DNA from: Anaerolineae bacterium
GTDB lineage: Bacteria > Chloroflexota > Anaerolineae > J102
Direction of reading: 5' to 3'
NCBI GenBank assembly: GCA_027036755.1
Contig: JALWDV010000762.1
Location: 1-6,829 of the forward strand
Length of the DNA stretch: 6,829 nt
The position numbers and the translations under genes are program-made. The notes beneath the pieces were generated by a model that worked only from the letters and a program-made list of their open reading frames with translations, made no database searches and had not been told where the DNA came from. Below are positions 1 through 6,137 of the stretch, piece after piece (within the stretch, counting starts at the first letter, position 1; the number at the start of each line of letters is the position of its first letter).

Positions 1-42
1 CTCCCTCCCCTGCAAAGGAGCAAAGCGACTGGCGGGGGAGGG
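1..42. repeat. GC-rich inverted repeat after the DUF58 gene
   Basis: Bases 3-13 (CCCTCCCCTGC) pair with 32-42 (GCGGGGGAGGG) to give an 11-bp stem around an 18-base loop. All pairs are Watson-Crick except one, which is a U-G wobble in plus-strand RNA and an A-C mismatch in minus-strand RNA. It lies about 70 bases past the stop of the DUF58 gene. No T-tract follows within view on either strand, so it is not a textbook terminator. It could act as a transcript 3' end or be a copy of a dispersed GC-rich intergenic repeat, which cannot be decided from one copy. It sits at the window edge, so the full element may extend to the left. Confidence 0.5.
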
Positions 43-54
43 CCGGGGTGGGGG
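34..54 (+). other. Compact G-quadruplex motif
   Basis: The plus strand has four G-tracts of 5, 3, 4 and 5 bases (34-38, 40-42, 45-48, 50-54) separated by loops of only 1, 2 and 1 bases (A, CC, T). This satisfies the standard G3+N1-7 rule with very short loops, a class generally known to be highly stable in vitro. It lies 60 bases beyond the DUF58 stop codon, and its first two tracts form the right arm of the inverted repeat at 3-42, so the two structures are mutually exclusive. The G-rich strand is the template for the leftward MoxR-DUF58 transcript. The motif is seen directly; any role in termination is inference. Confidence 0.6.
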
Positions 55-114
55 CGAAGCTCTGCCGGCCCGGCTGGGAAAGGGAACTCATTTCTGGACG
101 CGTACCAAACGTCG

Positions 115-1392
115 TTATTCGGGAGGAGCCATGTGCGAAAGCGCGGTGGAGATGCTCTCCCCGCGTCTCAGCACATAGACGGGAATCTGACTGGCCCAGA
201 GCTCGGCCAGGATGGGACGATAGGAGGGAACCGGCCCGAAGGTGGAGGCGGCCACCAGCACAACAGTGGCGTTGACGCCGCGGCGACGATATTCCCGCAG
301 CGCCTCCACCCAGGCGTTGTCCGTCGAGGGCGTAATCACCACCACCGTGGCGTTGCGATCCATGAAATGCCCCTCGGCGGTGAGAATGCGATCGAGAGAA
401 AGACTCTGCGTGGGATTGATGACGGTGAGGGTTTCGAGGATTTTGGTGAACTGCCGATGACCTCGCTCCAATTGCAGCATCTGCCGCCGGGGAGCGTAGG
501 TGATGAGCCCCACCGCGCGGCGTTCTGCCAGATAACGTCGGGCGATGGAAGCGGCCGCGGCCGCGGCGTATTCGATGGTGGCGGGAGCCAGCGCGGGCCC
601 CTGCTTGCGATAGGCGTGATGCGTGGGCGTGAGCAGCTTCGTCACATCGGGGATATCCCAGGGCTGGGCCACATGCCAGCTCTCATCCAGGTCCAGCAGA
701 ATCCAGACATCGCTGGTGGGGTCCAGCTCGAACTCTTTGACGATGAGCCGGCCGGTGCGCGCGGTGGAGGGCCAGTGAATGCGATTGAAACTGTCTCCGG
801 GCGCATAATCTCGCACCGAGGCCACGTTGGTGGTGAGATAGTGGGTGCGAAAACGAGCGATCTTACCGCCCGGCATCCGGCCCGGCGGCAGTTGAAAGCC
901 GGGAATATCGTAGGTGGGGGGATAGACGAGCACGCTGTGCTCCCCCGGAACCCGCTTCGTCGCCTCGAAAATGCCCAGAGGATCGCCGCTGCGCAGCGAC
1001 ACCGGCCCCAGTCGATACCGCCCGCGCTGAATGCAGGGCGTGCGCACCGTCCAATAGCGCGGGCGCTTGGGCTTGAGCGCCACCAGCACGCGCGAGGCTT
1101 TGTGTCCGGGCAGATCGGATTCATCGCGCACCTCCACCCACAGCTTCGAAAGCCACCCCAGGTTGATGACCTCGAAGGACTCCTCGACGTATTTGCCAAC
1201 CTGACTGCGCGGCGTGCGCACGCGGCGATGGATTTCCAATCCCCTGATGTTCTGGCGGGTCCAGAACCAGGAGCCGATGATGGACAGCGTGATCAGGTAA
1301 AACGTGTTGTAAAGCAGATCTCTGCCGGTGTAAAGCGCCGCAACGAGGCTGAGCAGCCAGACGAGAATGGCGATCCAGATGGAAAGGCGCAC
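115..1392 (-). CDS. DUF58 domain-containing membrane protein (MoxR partner)
   Basis: This 425-residue protein is of the DUF58 family, which typically travels with MoxR ATPases. Two hydrophobic segments (about residues 4-20 and 26-44) anchor it in the membrane. A beta-rich region follows, with the family signature RGRYRLGPV at 123-131. The DUF58 core is at about 193-222: RDYAPGD, then RIHWPSTARTGRL, then VKEFE. A von Willebrand A-like fold begins with DVWILLDLDES at 228-238. Its metal-site motif (DLDES) is degenerate compared with the DxSxS of true MIDAS domains, which is common in this family. About 30 extra residues (240-272) lie between this strand and the Ala-rich helix. The start codon is GTG with only a weak CAGG upstream. 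No ATG lies nearby and the membrane segment begins immediately, so this start is sensible. It begins 29 bases after the MoxR stop, so the two are almost surely co-transcribed. The biochemical role of DUF58 is not established; a scaffold or client-adaptor function at the envelope is the usual guess. Confidence 0.95.
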   Translation of the reverse strand: MRLSIWIAILVWLLSLVAALYTGRDLLYNTFYLITLSIIGSWFWTRQNIRGLEIHRRVRTPRSQVGKYVEESFEVINLGWLSKLWVEVRDESDLPGHKASRVLVALKPKRPRYWTVRTPCIQRGRYRLGPVSLRSGDPLGIFEATKRVPGEHSVLVYPPTYDIPGFQLPPGRMPGGKIARFRTHYLTTNVASVRDYAPGDSFNRIHWPSTARTGRLIVKEFELDPTSDVWILLDLDESWHVAQPWDIPDVTKLLTPTHHAYRKQGPALAPATIEYAAAAAASIARRYLAERRAVGLITYAPRRQMLQLERGHRQFTKILETLTVINPTQSLSLDRILTAEGHFMDRNATVVVITPSTDNAWVEALREYRRRGVNATVVLVAASTFGPVPSYRPILAELWASQIPVYVLRRGESISTALSHMAPPE

Positions 1393-1421
1393 GATGGGAA
1401 GCCTGTAACAGAGCTGACCCT

Positions 1422-2378
1422 CTACCGGACGCGTGCGCCCGGCACGGGAATGGTTTCCAGAATTTCGTGAAGGATGGCCTCGGAGCTGATGTTCTTGATG
1501 CGGGCCGAGGGACTGATGATGATGCGATGGGCCAGGGTGGGCGCCGCCAGCTCCTTGATGTCATCGGGCAGCACATAATCCCGCTGCCGCAATGCGGCCA
1601 GCGCCCGAGCCGTTTTGAACAACGCCAGCGATCCCCGCGGACTGGCACCGAGATAAACGTCGGGATGCTCGCGCGTCGCCTGCGACAGGGTGACGATATA
1701 GCTCTTGATGCGCTCGTCCACATACACCTGCTTCACCGCGTTCTGGGCCGCCACCAGCTCCTCGTTGCTGACCACCTGCTGCAGATCCTGGATGGGATGA
1801 TGATCTTCCTGCGATTCCAGGATCGCGATCTCATGCTGGCGGTCGGGATAGCCGAGATGGATGCGCATGATGAATCGATCCACCTGCGCTTCGGGCAGCG
1901 GGAACGTGCCCTCATATTCGATGGGATTCTGCGTGGCGAGCACCAGGAAAGGCCGCTGCATGTCGTAAGTCTCGCCGTCGATGGTCACCTGGCGCTCTTC
2001 CATGGCTTCGAGCAGCGCCGCCTGGGTTTTGGGCGTAGCCCGATTGATCTCATCCGCCAGAACGATTTGCGCGAAAATAGGCCCGGGCCGGAACTCGAAC
2101 TCCTGGCTTTTCTGATTATAAACCGAAACGCCCGTGACATCGCTGGGCAGCATATCGGGCGTAAATTGAATGCGATTGAAGGTGCAGCCGATGGAGCGGG
2201 CCATAGAGCGGGCCAGCATCGTCTTCCCCAGCCCCGGCACATCCTCGATGAGCAAATGCCCCTCGCAGAGCAGCGCCAGCATGGTTTGCTCGATAGCCTG
2301 ATCCTTGCCCAGGATGACGCGCGACACATTATCGGCGACGCGTTGAACAAAAGTATGAACGAGTGCGATGTCTGACAT
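1422..2378 (-). CDS. MoxR family AAA+ ATPase
   Basis: This 318-residue protein has the usual length and full motif set of MoxR-type AAA+ ATPases, which use ATP hydrolysis as chaperones to mature or activate protein complexes, often at the envelope. Visible motifs are the Walker A loop EDVPGLGKT (45-53), Walker B VLADEINRA (106-114, D109/E110), sensor 1 ATQNP (148-152), the arginine-finger region EAQVDRF (163-169) and the sensor 2 motif GASPRGS (244-250, R248). No key residue is missing, so it should be active. The MSDIALVHTF start is the only plausible one: the frame upstream contains no ATG, GTG or TTG before a stop at 2430-2432. There is no recognisable Shine-Dalgarno sequence before the ATG. 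It heads a two-gene unit with the DUF58 gene. It is preceded by a likely promoter and separated from the sugar transferase gene by a strong terminator. I give no gene symbol because MoxR-like paralogues are many. Confidence 0.97.
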   Translation of the reverse strand: MSDIALVHTFVQRVADNVSRVILGKDQAIEQTMLALLCEGHLLIEDVPGLGKTMLARSMARSIGCTFNRIQFTPDMLPSDVTGVSVYNQKSQEFEFRPGPIFAQIVLADEINRATPKTQAALLEAMEERQVTIDGETYDMQRPFLVLATQNPIEYEGTFPLPEAQVDRFIMRIHLGYPDRQHEIAILESQEDHHPIQDLQQVVSNEELVAAQNAVKQVYVDERIKSYIVTLSQATREHPDVYLGASPRGSLALFKTARALAALRQRDYVLPDDIKELAAPTLAHRIIISPSARIKNISSEAILHEILETIPVPGARVR

Positions 2379-2423
2379 CTTGCAATGGATTGAATGAGTG
2401 ATCGATAAGGTCTGTTGCCCAGG

Positions 2424-2453
2424 ATTGTATCACAACCCTGATGGCATTCCCAA
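2424..2453 (-). promoter_or_regulatory. Predicted promoter of the MoxR-DUF58 unit
   Basis: On the minus strand, TACAAT (2424-2429) matches the -10 consensus at 5 of 6 positions and is preceded by TGA, giving an extended -10 (TGnTACAAT). TTGGGA (2448-2453) matches the -35 consensus at 4 of 6 positions with an 18-base spacer. The predicted transcription start near 2417 would give a leader of about 39 bases before the MoxR ATG. The site begins 7 bases past the terminator of the sugar transferase gene, a compact unit boundary. Assignment to the housekeeping sigma factor is inferred from the consensus match. Confidence 0.55.
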
Positions 2454-2460
2454 TCCAAAC

Positions 2461-2490
2461 AAAAAACGCCCCGCATTCACGAGGCGTTCT
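2461..2490 (-). terminator. Intrinsic terminator of the sugar transferase gene
   Basis: In minus-strand RNA, bases 2490-2480 pair with 2473-2463 to form an 11-bp stem (core AACGCC/GGCGTT) around a 6-base loop at 2474-2479. Two of the pairs are G-U wobbles. The stem runs into a T-tract (complement of the A run 2461-2466). It starts 24 bases after the stop codon at 2515. The wobble pairs become mismatches on the plus strand, where a T-run is also missing, so it works in one direction only. This is a textbook rho-independent terminator. Confidence 0.85.
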
Positions 2491-2514
2491 TACATGATTG
2501 TTTGCAAGTGCGAT

Positions 2515-3276
2515 TCAACCGGTGTTTCTCATTCCGATCACCACAGGAATGGTGCGCAGGATGATTTTGATATCCAGCCACACCGAAGCTTCTTCGATGT
2601 ACTGCAAATCCCATTTGACGATCTCAGGGAAGGAAATGCTGCTGCGACCGTTGATCTGGGCCAGGCCCGTGATGCCGGGCAGCACCGAAAGGCGGGGCAG
2701 ATACCAATCGAAATAGGCTTCGGCTTCATAGTCGATGGAAGGACGAGGCCCGACCAGGCTCATGTCCCCCTTCAGGATGTTGAACAATTGCGGCAGTTCA
2801 TCCAGGCTGGTCTTGCGCAGGATCTTGCCAACTCGCGTGATGACGCGGCCATTGTGCGCCGGTTTGAGTAAGCCGCCATTCTCTTTGGAAGCGGATGTTA
2901 TCTCGCCGCGAATGACTTTCTGAGCAAACTCCTTGTTGGTCTGCGCATGATCCTGGTGGTAGATCATGGAGCGGAACTTGTAGAAATCGAAAACCCTGCC
3001 GCCAAGGCCCACGCGCTTTTGCACGATGATAACAGGATCGCCATCATCCAGCTTGATCGCGATTGCAATGAGCAAGAGCAACGGCGAAAGCAAAATCAAC
3101 GCCAGCAGCGCCACGCTAAAATCGAAAACGCGTTTGATGATGCGGTAATGCGTTGGCAACCCCGCCACGGGCACGGGCCCAACGATATACTCGTCATCAT
3201 AGTGTGTCGAAGCAGGTCGTAATGTAGGATTGACGACTTGGGGTTTGCTGGTGAGCATGTCGGCGTCCTTCCTCAT
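2515..3276 (-). CDS. Sugar transferase (polyprenyl-phosphate phosphoglycosyltransferase)
   Basis: Member of the bacterial sugar transferase family, which moves a sugar-1-phosphate from a nucleotide-sugar to undecaprenyl phosphate and so starts a lipid-linked surface or exopolysaccharide unit at the cytoplasmic face of the membrane. Order of parts: a polar N-terminus (1-44), KRVFDFS (48-54), one hydrophobic membrane-dipping segment (about 52-74), DPVIIVQKRVGLGG (80-93), FYKFRSM (98-104), LRKTSLDELPQLFN (153-166) with the Asp159-Glu160 pair at the catalytic-dyad position, KGDMSLVGPRP (169-179) and LPGITGLAQINGRS (199-212). At 253 residues it is the short, catalytic-domain-only form, like PglC, without the four extra membrane helices of WcaJ-type enzymes. 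The substrate sugar cannot be told from sequence. A second in-frame ATG at 3258 (residue 7) has the better ribosome-binding site and may be the true start. No other glycan genes are adjacent, so it may be an orphan initiator or the edge of a cluster. Confidence 0.95.
   Translation of the reverse strand: MRKDADMLTSKPQVVNPTLRPASTHYDDEYIVGPVPVAGLPTHYRIIKRVFDFSVALLALILLSPLLLLIAIAIKLDDGDPVIIVQKRVGLGGRVFDFYKFRSMIYHQDHAQTNKEFAQKVIRGEITSASKENGGLLKPAHNGRVITRVGKILRKTSLDELPQLFNILKGDMSLVGPRPSIDYEAEAYFDWYLPRLSVLPGITGLAQINGRSSISFPEIVKWDLQYIEEASVWLDIKIILRTIPVVIGMRNTG
3266..3273 (-). promoter_or_regulatory. Ribosome-binding site favouring the inner start at 3258
   Basis: On the minus strand, AGGAAGGA lies 7 bases before the ATG at 3258, an ideal spacing. 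The outer ATG at 3276 has GGGGGAG 12 bases upstream, which is longer than usual. The inner start would give a 247-residue protein beginning MLTSKPQ. Both starts leave the catalytic domain intact. Confidence 0.5.
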
Positions 3277-3365
3277 CGAAAGTTGCGACTCCCCCGAGAT
3301 AAACAGACACAGGGGAAAGGAGAAAACGGCGGTTTCGGGAAGTGTGAGGTGAAGTGAGCGTTACA

Positions 3366-3400
3366 AGCCCCATCCCCTGGCGCAACAAGGGAATGGGGCT
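3366..3400 (-). terminator. Terminator-like hairpin after the secreted-protein gene
   Basis: Bases 3388-3400 and 3366-3378 form a 13-bp stem around a 9-base loop (3379-3387), beginning 15 bases after the stop codon at 3416. In minus-strand RNA every position pairs, one as a G-U wobble; in plus-strand RNA that position is a mismatch, which points to the minus strand. The base run after the stem (TGTAACG) has no real U-tract. It may therefore be a weak or factor-aided terminator, or an mRNA-stabilising 3' hairpin with some read-through into the sugar transferase gene. Confidence 0.6.
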
Positions 3401-3415
3401 GGGATGTGGCGTTGA

Positions 3416-5809
3416 TCAGGGCGCTTGCATCATGGGGAGATACAGAACGCTTTGCGTCTCGATGGGGGGATGCTTGAAATCGATGCGAAGCATCGCGCCA
3501 TCGGGGATGTAAATCGCCATGCTCGACGGCGTAAGCTGCTCGTAGCCGGGCGGCGGCGACGCCGTGATGGTGTATTGGCCCGGCGCGGCGTCGTCGATCT
3601 CATAGTATCCGCTGCCCGTGGTGGTCGTTTGATATTGCACGGCTCCGCTCAGCGTAACCGTCGCATTATGAATGCCCGGCTCCCATGAGTCGCGCACGCC
3701 GTTCTCATTTATATCGACATAAGCAAAGCCCTTGACGCCGGTCTTGACAGGCTCGACGAACTCATCCACCTTCTGCACGTCTACGTGGTGGATGTACTCG
3801 TCGCCATCCAGATCGCCCGTGACAGGATCGCGTGAATCAATGGCGATATCGCCGTTGCCGCCAAAGAGTCCGTTATTGAAGTTGCCATCGTTGATCAGGA
3901 ATGTCGCCACCTTCCACTTGCCCGTATTGCTCTTCTGGACATAAGTTTGCGCGCCGCTGATCTGACCGCTGGTGGGCAGGCCGCCATCCAGCGCCAGGCC
4001 CCGCTCCACCGTCCAATCATTGATGGCGTAAAGCTCCGCGAGCTTGGGGCCGGCCACGCTGTCATATTGCAGGAACCACTTGTCATTGCCCACATCGAGA
4101 TAAGTGACCGTGACGATGGCCTTGTAGGTGGTGGGCGGCGTGGTCTGCGGGAAGTAGCGATCCGCGGCGTCGAAGATGAAGCGCACCTGGTTATTGGCCT
4201 GATCTGTGCGGCGGGCCAACCAGCCGGGATCAACATTGTCTTGCACCTGGCCGCTGACGGTGACGAGCTTATACAGGCCCGCGTTGCGCAGATTGGCGTC
4301 ATAGGGGTGCTGATTGAGATGCCAGGGCTCCTGCATCTCGTCTGTATTCGTCCCGCCCGTCCAGGTGACGCGATCATCATCGGTGACGGGGATGGTCACG
4401 CTCTGATGCGCCGAAAGATTCTTCTGGTTCAGATAAAACTCGTAGTTGCCAACCATCGGCCAGCTTGAGCCGGTGATGGGAGAAGGAATGTGCGGCAGAT
4501 AGACGGGATTGCGATGTTCGCGCATCCTGGACCAAATGCTGGGAGGCTCCTCCTGTCCCGGGAAAAGACCTTTGCCCAGATATTTCGCAGTCCATTTGGC
4601 GATCTTCCGCGTGGTCTGGCTATCCATGGAACGCCAAAAACCGCTGAGACGGATGTAATCCGCACGATAATCCAGCGCTCGGGCCATGGACCAATAGAAT
4701 TCGTTCTCAGTGGACATGTGAATGGTGTAGCCCTCGAACTGAATGGCCACCCGATTATTGTGCTGCCTGATCTGATCGTAAAACCCGGTGCAGTTGATGG
4801 AGGGATTAGGGCTGCCACATGCTTCTGAGAAGTTCCAGTCGGAACTGATGGTGTTCACGGCGATGCCCACATTCTTGCTGGCCGCGTAATCAGCGATGTC
4901 GCGTCGCTCCCAGGCGCTGACATAAAATGGCGCATTCTGGACGAACAACTGAATGCGCGGGAATCCAGAGCCATCGTGGAATGCTGCGGTGTAAGCGTCG
5001 ATGGCGCCCTTGACGAAATTGACCCAATCTGTTTGAGAAACGTAGTTGAGCAGAAAAGACTGGTCATCGGCGGCGTGCTTATCTACAGGGATATTTTCGC
5101 CACCCTTGCCAGTGCCAATGGCGACCCAGCCAATGTGGTTGCGATAAGGCGAATTCAGCAAGTGATCGGCCAGAGCGCTGACAAACGTGTAATAGGGACC
5201 GGTGTAATTGGGGCTGGTGTAATAAGGCACGTACCAGGGACCGCCATAATTGGTGCAGCCGTCTCCGGTGCGGCCGTCCGGGATATTGGATTCCAGGACA
5301 GCGTCGTCGCTGGTGCCCAGGACGCCGTCCGGCCCCACCTGCACCCATTTGGGAATGGCGTCAATGCCCTGATAAGGCACGCCCTGAATGGCGCAAGGCG
5401 CATAGCGCCCGGGATAAGTGTCGATGGCAATGCTGACATTATCGTACCCCGCGTCCAACGCTCGCTGAATCCAGCCATCCAGCGTTCCCCAGTTGTATTG
5501 ATTCTTGCCGGGGTTCAGCGACGCCCAGGACCAGAAATGATAGGTGCCGTTGGCGCTGTAATCGTCTCCTGGTTCAGGATCCCAGATGCTGGAGGGAATT
5601 GTAAAACCAGGCTTGCCTGCCGGCGGAAGCGCCAGATCAACTTTGTTGGGTTCGGGAACAGGGGTGGGAGCCGCCTCATCGCCTGCGCTTGTCACCGGCG
5701 ATGAACTGGCTGCAAGCGATTGGTCTTTGGCAAAAGCGACAGAAGATAAAACGAAGAGGGTTATCAGTAGACTAATTGTCGCAAGAAGCGGAAATGTCTT
5801 CTTGTGCAT
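3416..5809 (-). CDS. Secreted multidomain protein with glycoside-hydrolase-like barrel and SdrD B-like domain
   Basis: This 797-residue exported protein is of uncertain function. A Sec signal peptide (1-27, cut after AFA) is followed by a Ser/Ala/Pro/Thr-rich linker to about residue 60. Residues 72-420 resemble the (beta/alpha)8 barrel of GH42-like enzymes: HFWSWASLNPG (91-101), NWGTLDGWIQRALDAGYDNV (106-125), IPKWV (152-156), and GWVAIGTGKGGENIPVD (227-243). Glu238 and Glu359 (AIQFEGY) sit where acid/base and nucleophile residues occur in such barrels. I cannot name the GH family. Residues about 500-690 look like a beta-sandwich module (RFIFDAADRYF, KWFLQYDS, KWKVATFLI, EYIHHVDVQKV). Residues 692-778 form an SdrD B-like repeat: GVKGFAYVDINENGVRDSWE, then a SGYYEIDDAAPGQYTI stretch. 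The tail is VLYLPMM. The start is supported by GGAGG 11 bases upstream. It is transcribed alone, probably under a cre/LacI-like operator. A role in extracellular glycan binding or cleavage is inference; a non-catalytic surface protein is possible. Confidence 0.88.
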   Translation of the reverse strand: MHKKTFPLLATISLLITLFVLSSVAFAKDQSLAASSSPVTSAGDEAAPTPVPEPNKVDLALPPAGKPGFTIPSSIWDPEPGDDYSANGTYHFWSWASLNPGKNQYNWGTLDGWIQRALDAGYDNVSIAIDTYPGRYAPCAIQGVPYQGIDAIPKWVQVGPDGVLGTSDDAVLESNIPDGRTGDGCTNYGGPWYVPYYTSPNYTGPYYTFVSALADHLLNSPYRNHIGWVAIGTGKGGENIPVDKHAADDQSFLLNYVSQTDWVNFVKGAIDAYTAAFHDGSGFPRIQLFVQNAPFYVSAWERRDIADYAASKNVGIAVNTISSDWNFSEACGSPNPSINCTGFYDQIRQHNNRVAIQFEGYTIHMSTENEFYWSMARALDYRADYIRLSGFWRSMDSQTTRKIAKWTAKYLGKGLFPGQEEPPSIWSRMREHRNPVYLPHIPSPITGSSWPMVGNYEFYLNQKNLSAHQSVTIPVTDDDRVTWTGGTNTDEMQEPWHLNQHPYDANLRNAGLYKLVTVSGQVQDNVDPGWLARRTDQANNQVRFIFDAADRYFPQTTPPTTYKAIVTVTYLDVGNDKWFLQYDSVAGPKLAELYAINDWTVERGLALDGGLPTSGQISGAQTYVQKSNTGKWKVATFLINDGNFNNGLFGGNGDIAIDSRDPVTGDLDGDEYIHHVDVQKVDEFVEPVKTGVKGFAYVDINENGVRDSWEPGIHNATVTLSGAVQYQTTTTGSGYYEIDDAAPGQYTITASPPPGYEQLTPSSMAIYIPDGAMLRIDFKHPPIETQSVLYLPMMQAP

Positions 5810-5887
5810 GAAACGAGTTTCCTCCGAAAAAGGGTGGGCAGGCGCAGTGCAGCGTTACAAATCGAGCTGAAGTCAGCCTCTTTTGGC

Positions 5888-5902
5888 GAGAAGCGCTTAC
5901 AT
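5888..5902 (-). promoter_or_regulatory. cre/LacI-family-like operator
   Basis: The minus strand reads ATGTAAGCGCTTCTC. It centres on the perfect 8-bp palindrome AAGCGCTT and matches 8 of the 10 defined positions of the classic cre consensus (WTGNAANCGNWNNCW) bound by CcpA and related LacI-family regulators. It lies 78 bases before the start of the secreted-protein gene. If TAAAAT at 5920-5925 is that gene's -10, the operator falls at about +11 to +25, a repressing position. The right half-site is imperfect. The match is seen directly; regulation by a sugar-responsive LacI-type protein is inference. Confidence 0.4.
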
Positions 5903-6121
5903 TGCACCCACTGACATTCATTTTAGTCGAACGAGATGAAAATCGTATGAAGATTGTCGATTTCAAAGATGACAAAAATTTCACTTTCTGGCATCTTTTG
6001 CGGACTGAAGCCGATACGACGGGCATCATACCATAAAATGGGCGATTTGGCTGAACCCGTCGATGTCCCTCTCCATAATTGCACGCCCGTCGTCGAGGAT
6101 TTCAACGCCACGCCCGACCTG

Positions 6122-6130
6122 TGGCATAAT
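6122..6130 (+). promoter_or_regulatory. Extended -10 element of the methyltransferase gene
   Basis: TGGCATAAT is an extended -10 (TGn plus CATAAT, 5 of 6 to TATAAT). Exactly 7 bases separate it from the ATG at 6138, so transcription would start at or next to the A of the start codon. Only a poor -35 (TTCAAC at 6101-6106, 18-base spacer) is present, as is usual for extended -10 promoters. The absence of any Shine-Dalgarno sequence before the ATG fits a leaderless message. Confidence 0.5.
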
Positions 6131-6137
6131 GCCCGCT

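Larger units (their letters stand above)
5810..6137. other. Divergent intergenic region
   Basis: These 328 bases separate the leftward secreted-protein gene from the rightward methyltransferase gene. The left part holds the GGAGG ribosome-binding site (5821-5825) and the cre/LacI-like palindrome. The middle (about 5915-6000) is clearly more AT-rich than the flanking genes and includes a possible leftward -10, TAAAAT (complement of 5920-5925), without a good -35. The right part has a small palindrome, CCAT-AAA-ATGG (6031-6041), and the -10 of the methyltransferase gene. I see no convincing small gene, RNA gene or long repeat here. Confidence 0.6.

Noticed and set aside
48..275. 75-codon plus-strand frame at the left edge
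   Set aside because: It is composed mostly of Arg, Pro and Trp from the G-rich tract and the DUF58 antisense strand, so it is not credible as a gene.
133..1470. 445-codon plus-strand frame opposite the DUF58 gene
   Set aside because: It is the antisense shadow of a GC-rich gene. The translation is rich in Gly, His, Arg and Gln with no recognisable fold or motif, while the minus frame has all the DUF58 signatures.
1467..2375. 302-codon plus-strand frame opposite the MoxR gene
   Set aside because: The frame mirrors the MoxR codons exactly, its composition is shadow-like (His, Arg, Gln, Asp rich), and it has no motifs.
5940..5963. AAATCG...CGATTT inverted repeat in the intergenic region
   Set aside because: Only 6 bp arms with a 12-base loop in AT-rich DNA; this is easily expected by chance.
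6047..6079. TTGGCT...CATAAT as a second rightward promoter
   Set aside because: The spacer is 21 bases, too long for a normal sigma-70 type promoter, and the hexamer pair is otherwise weak.
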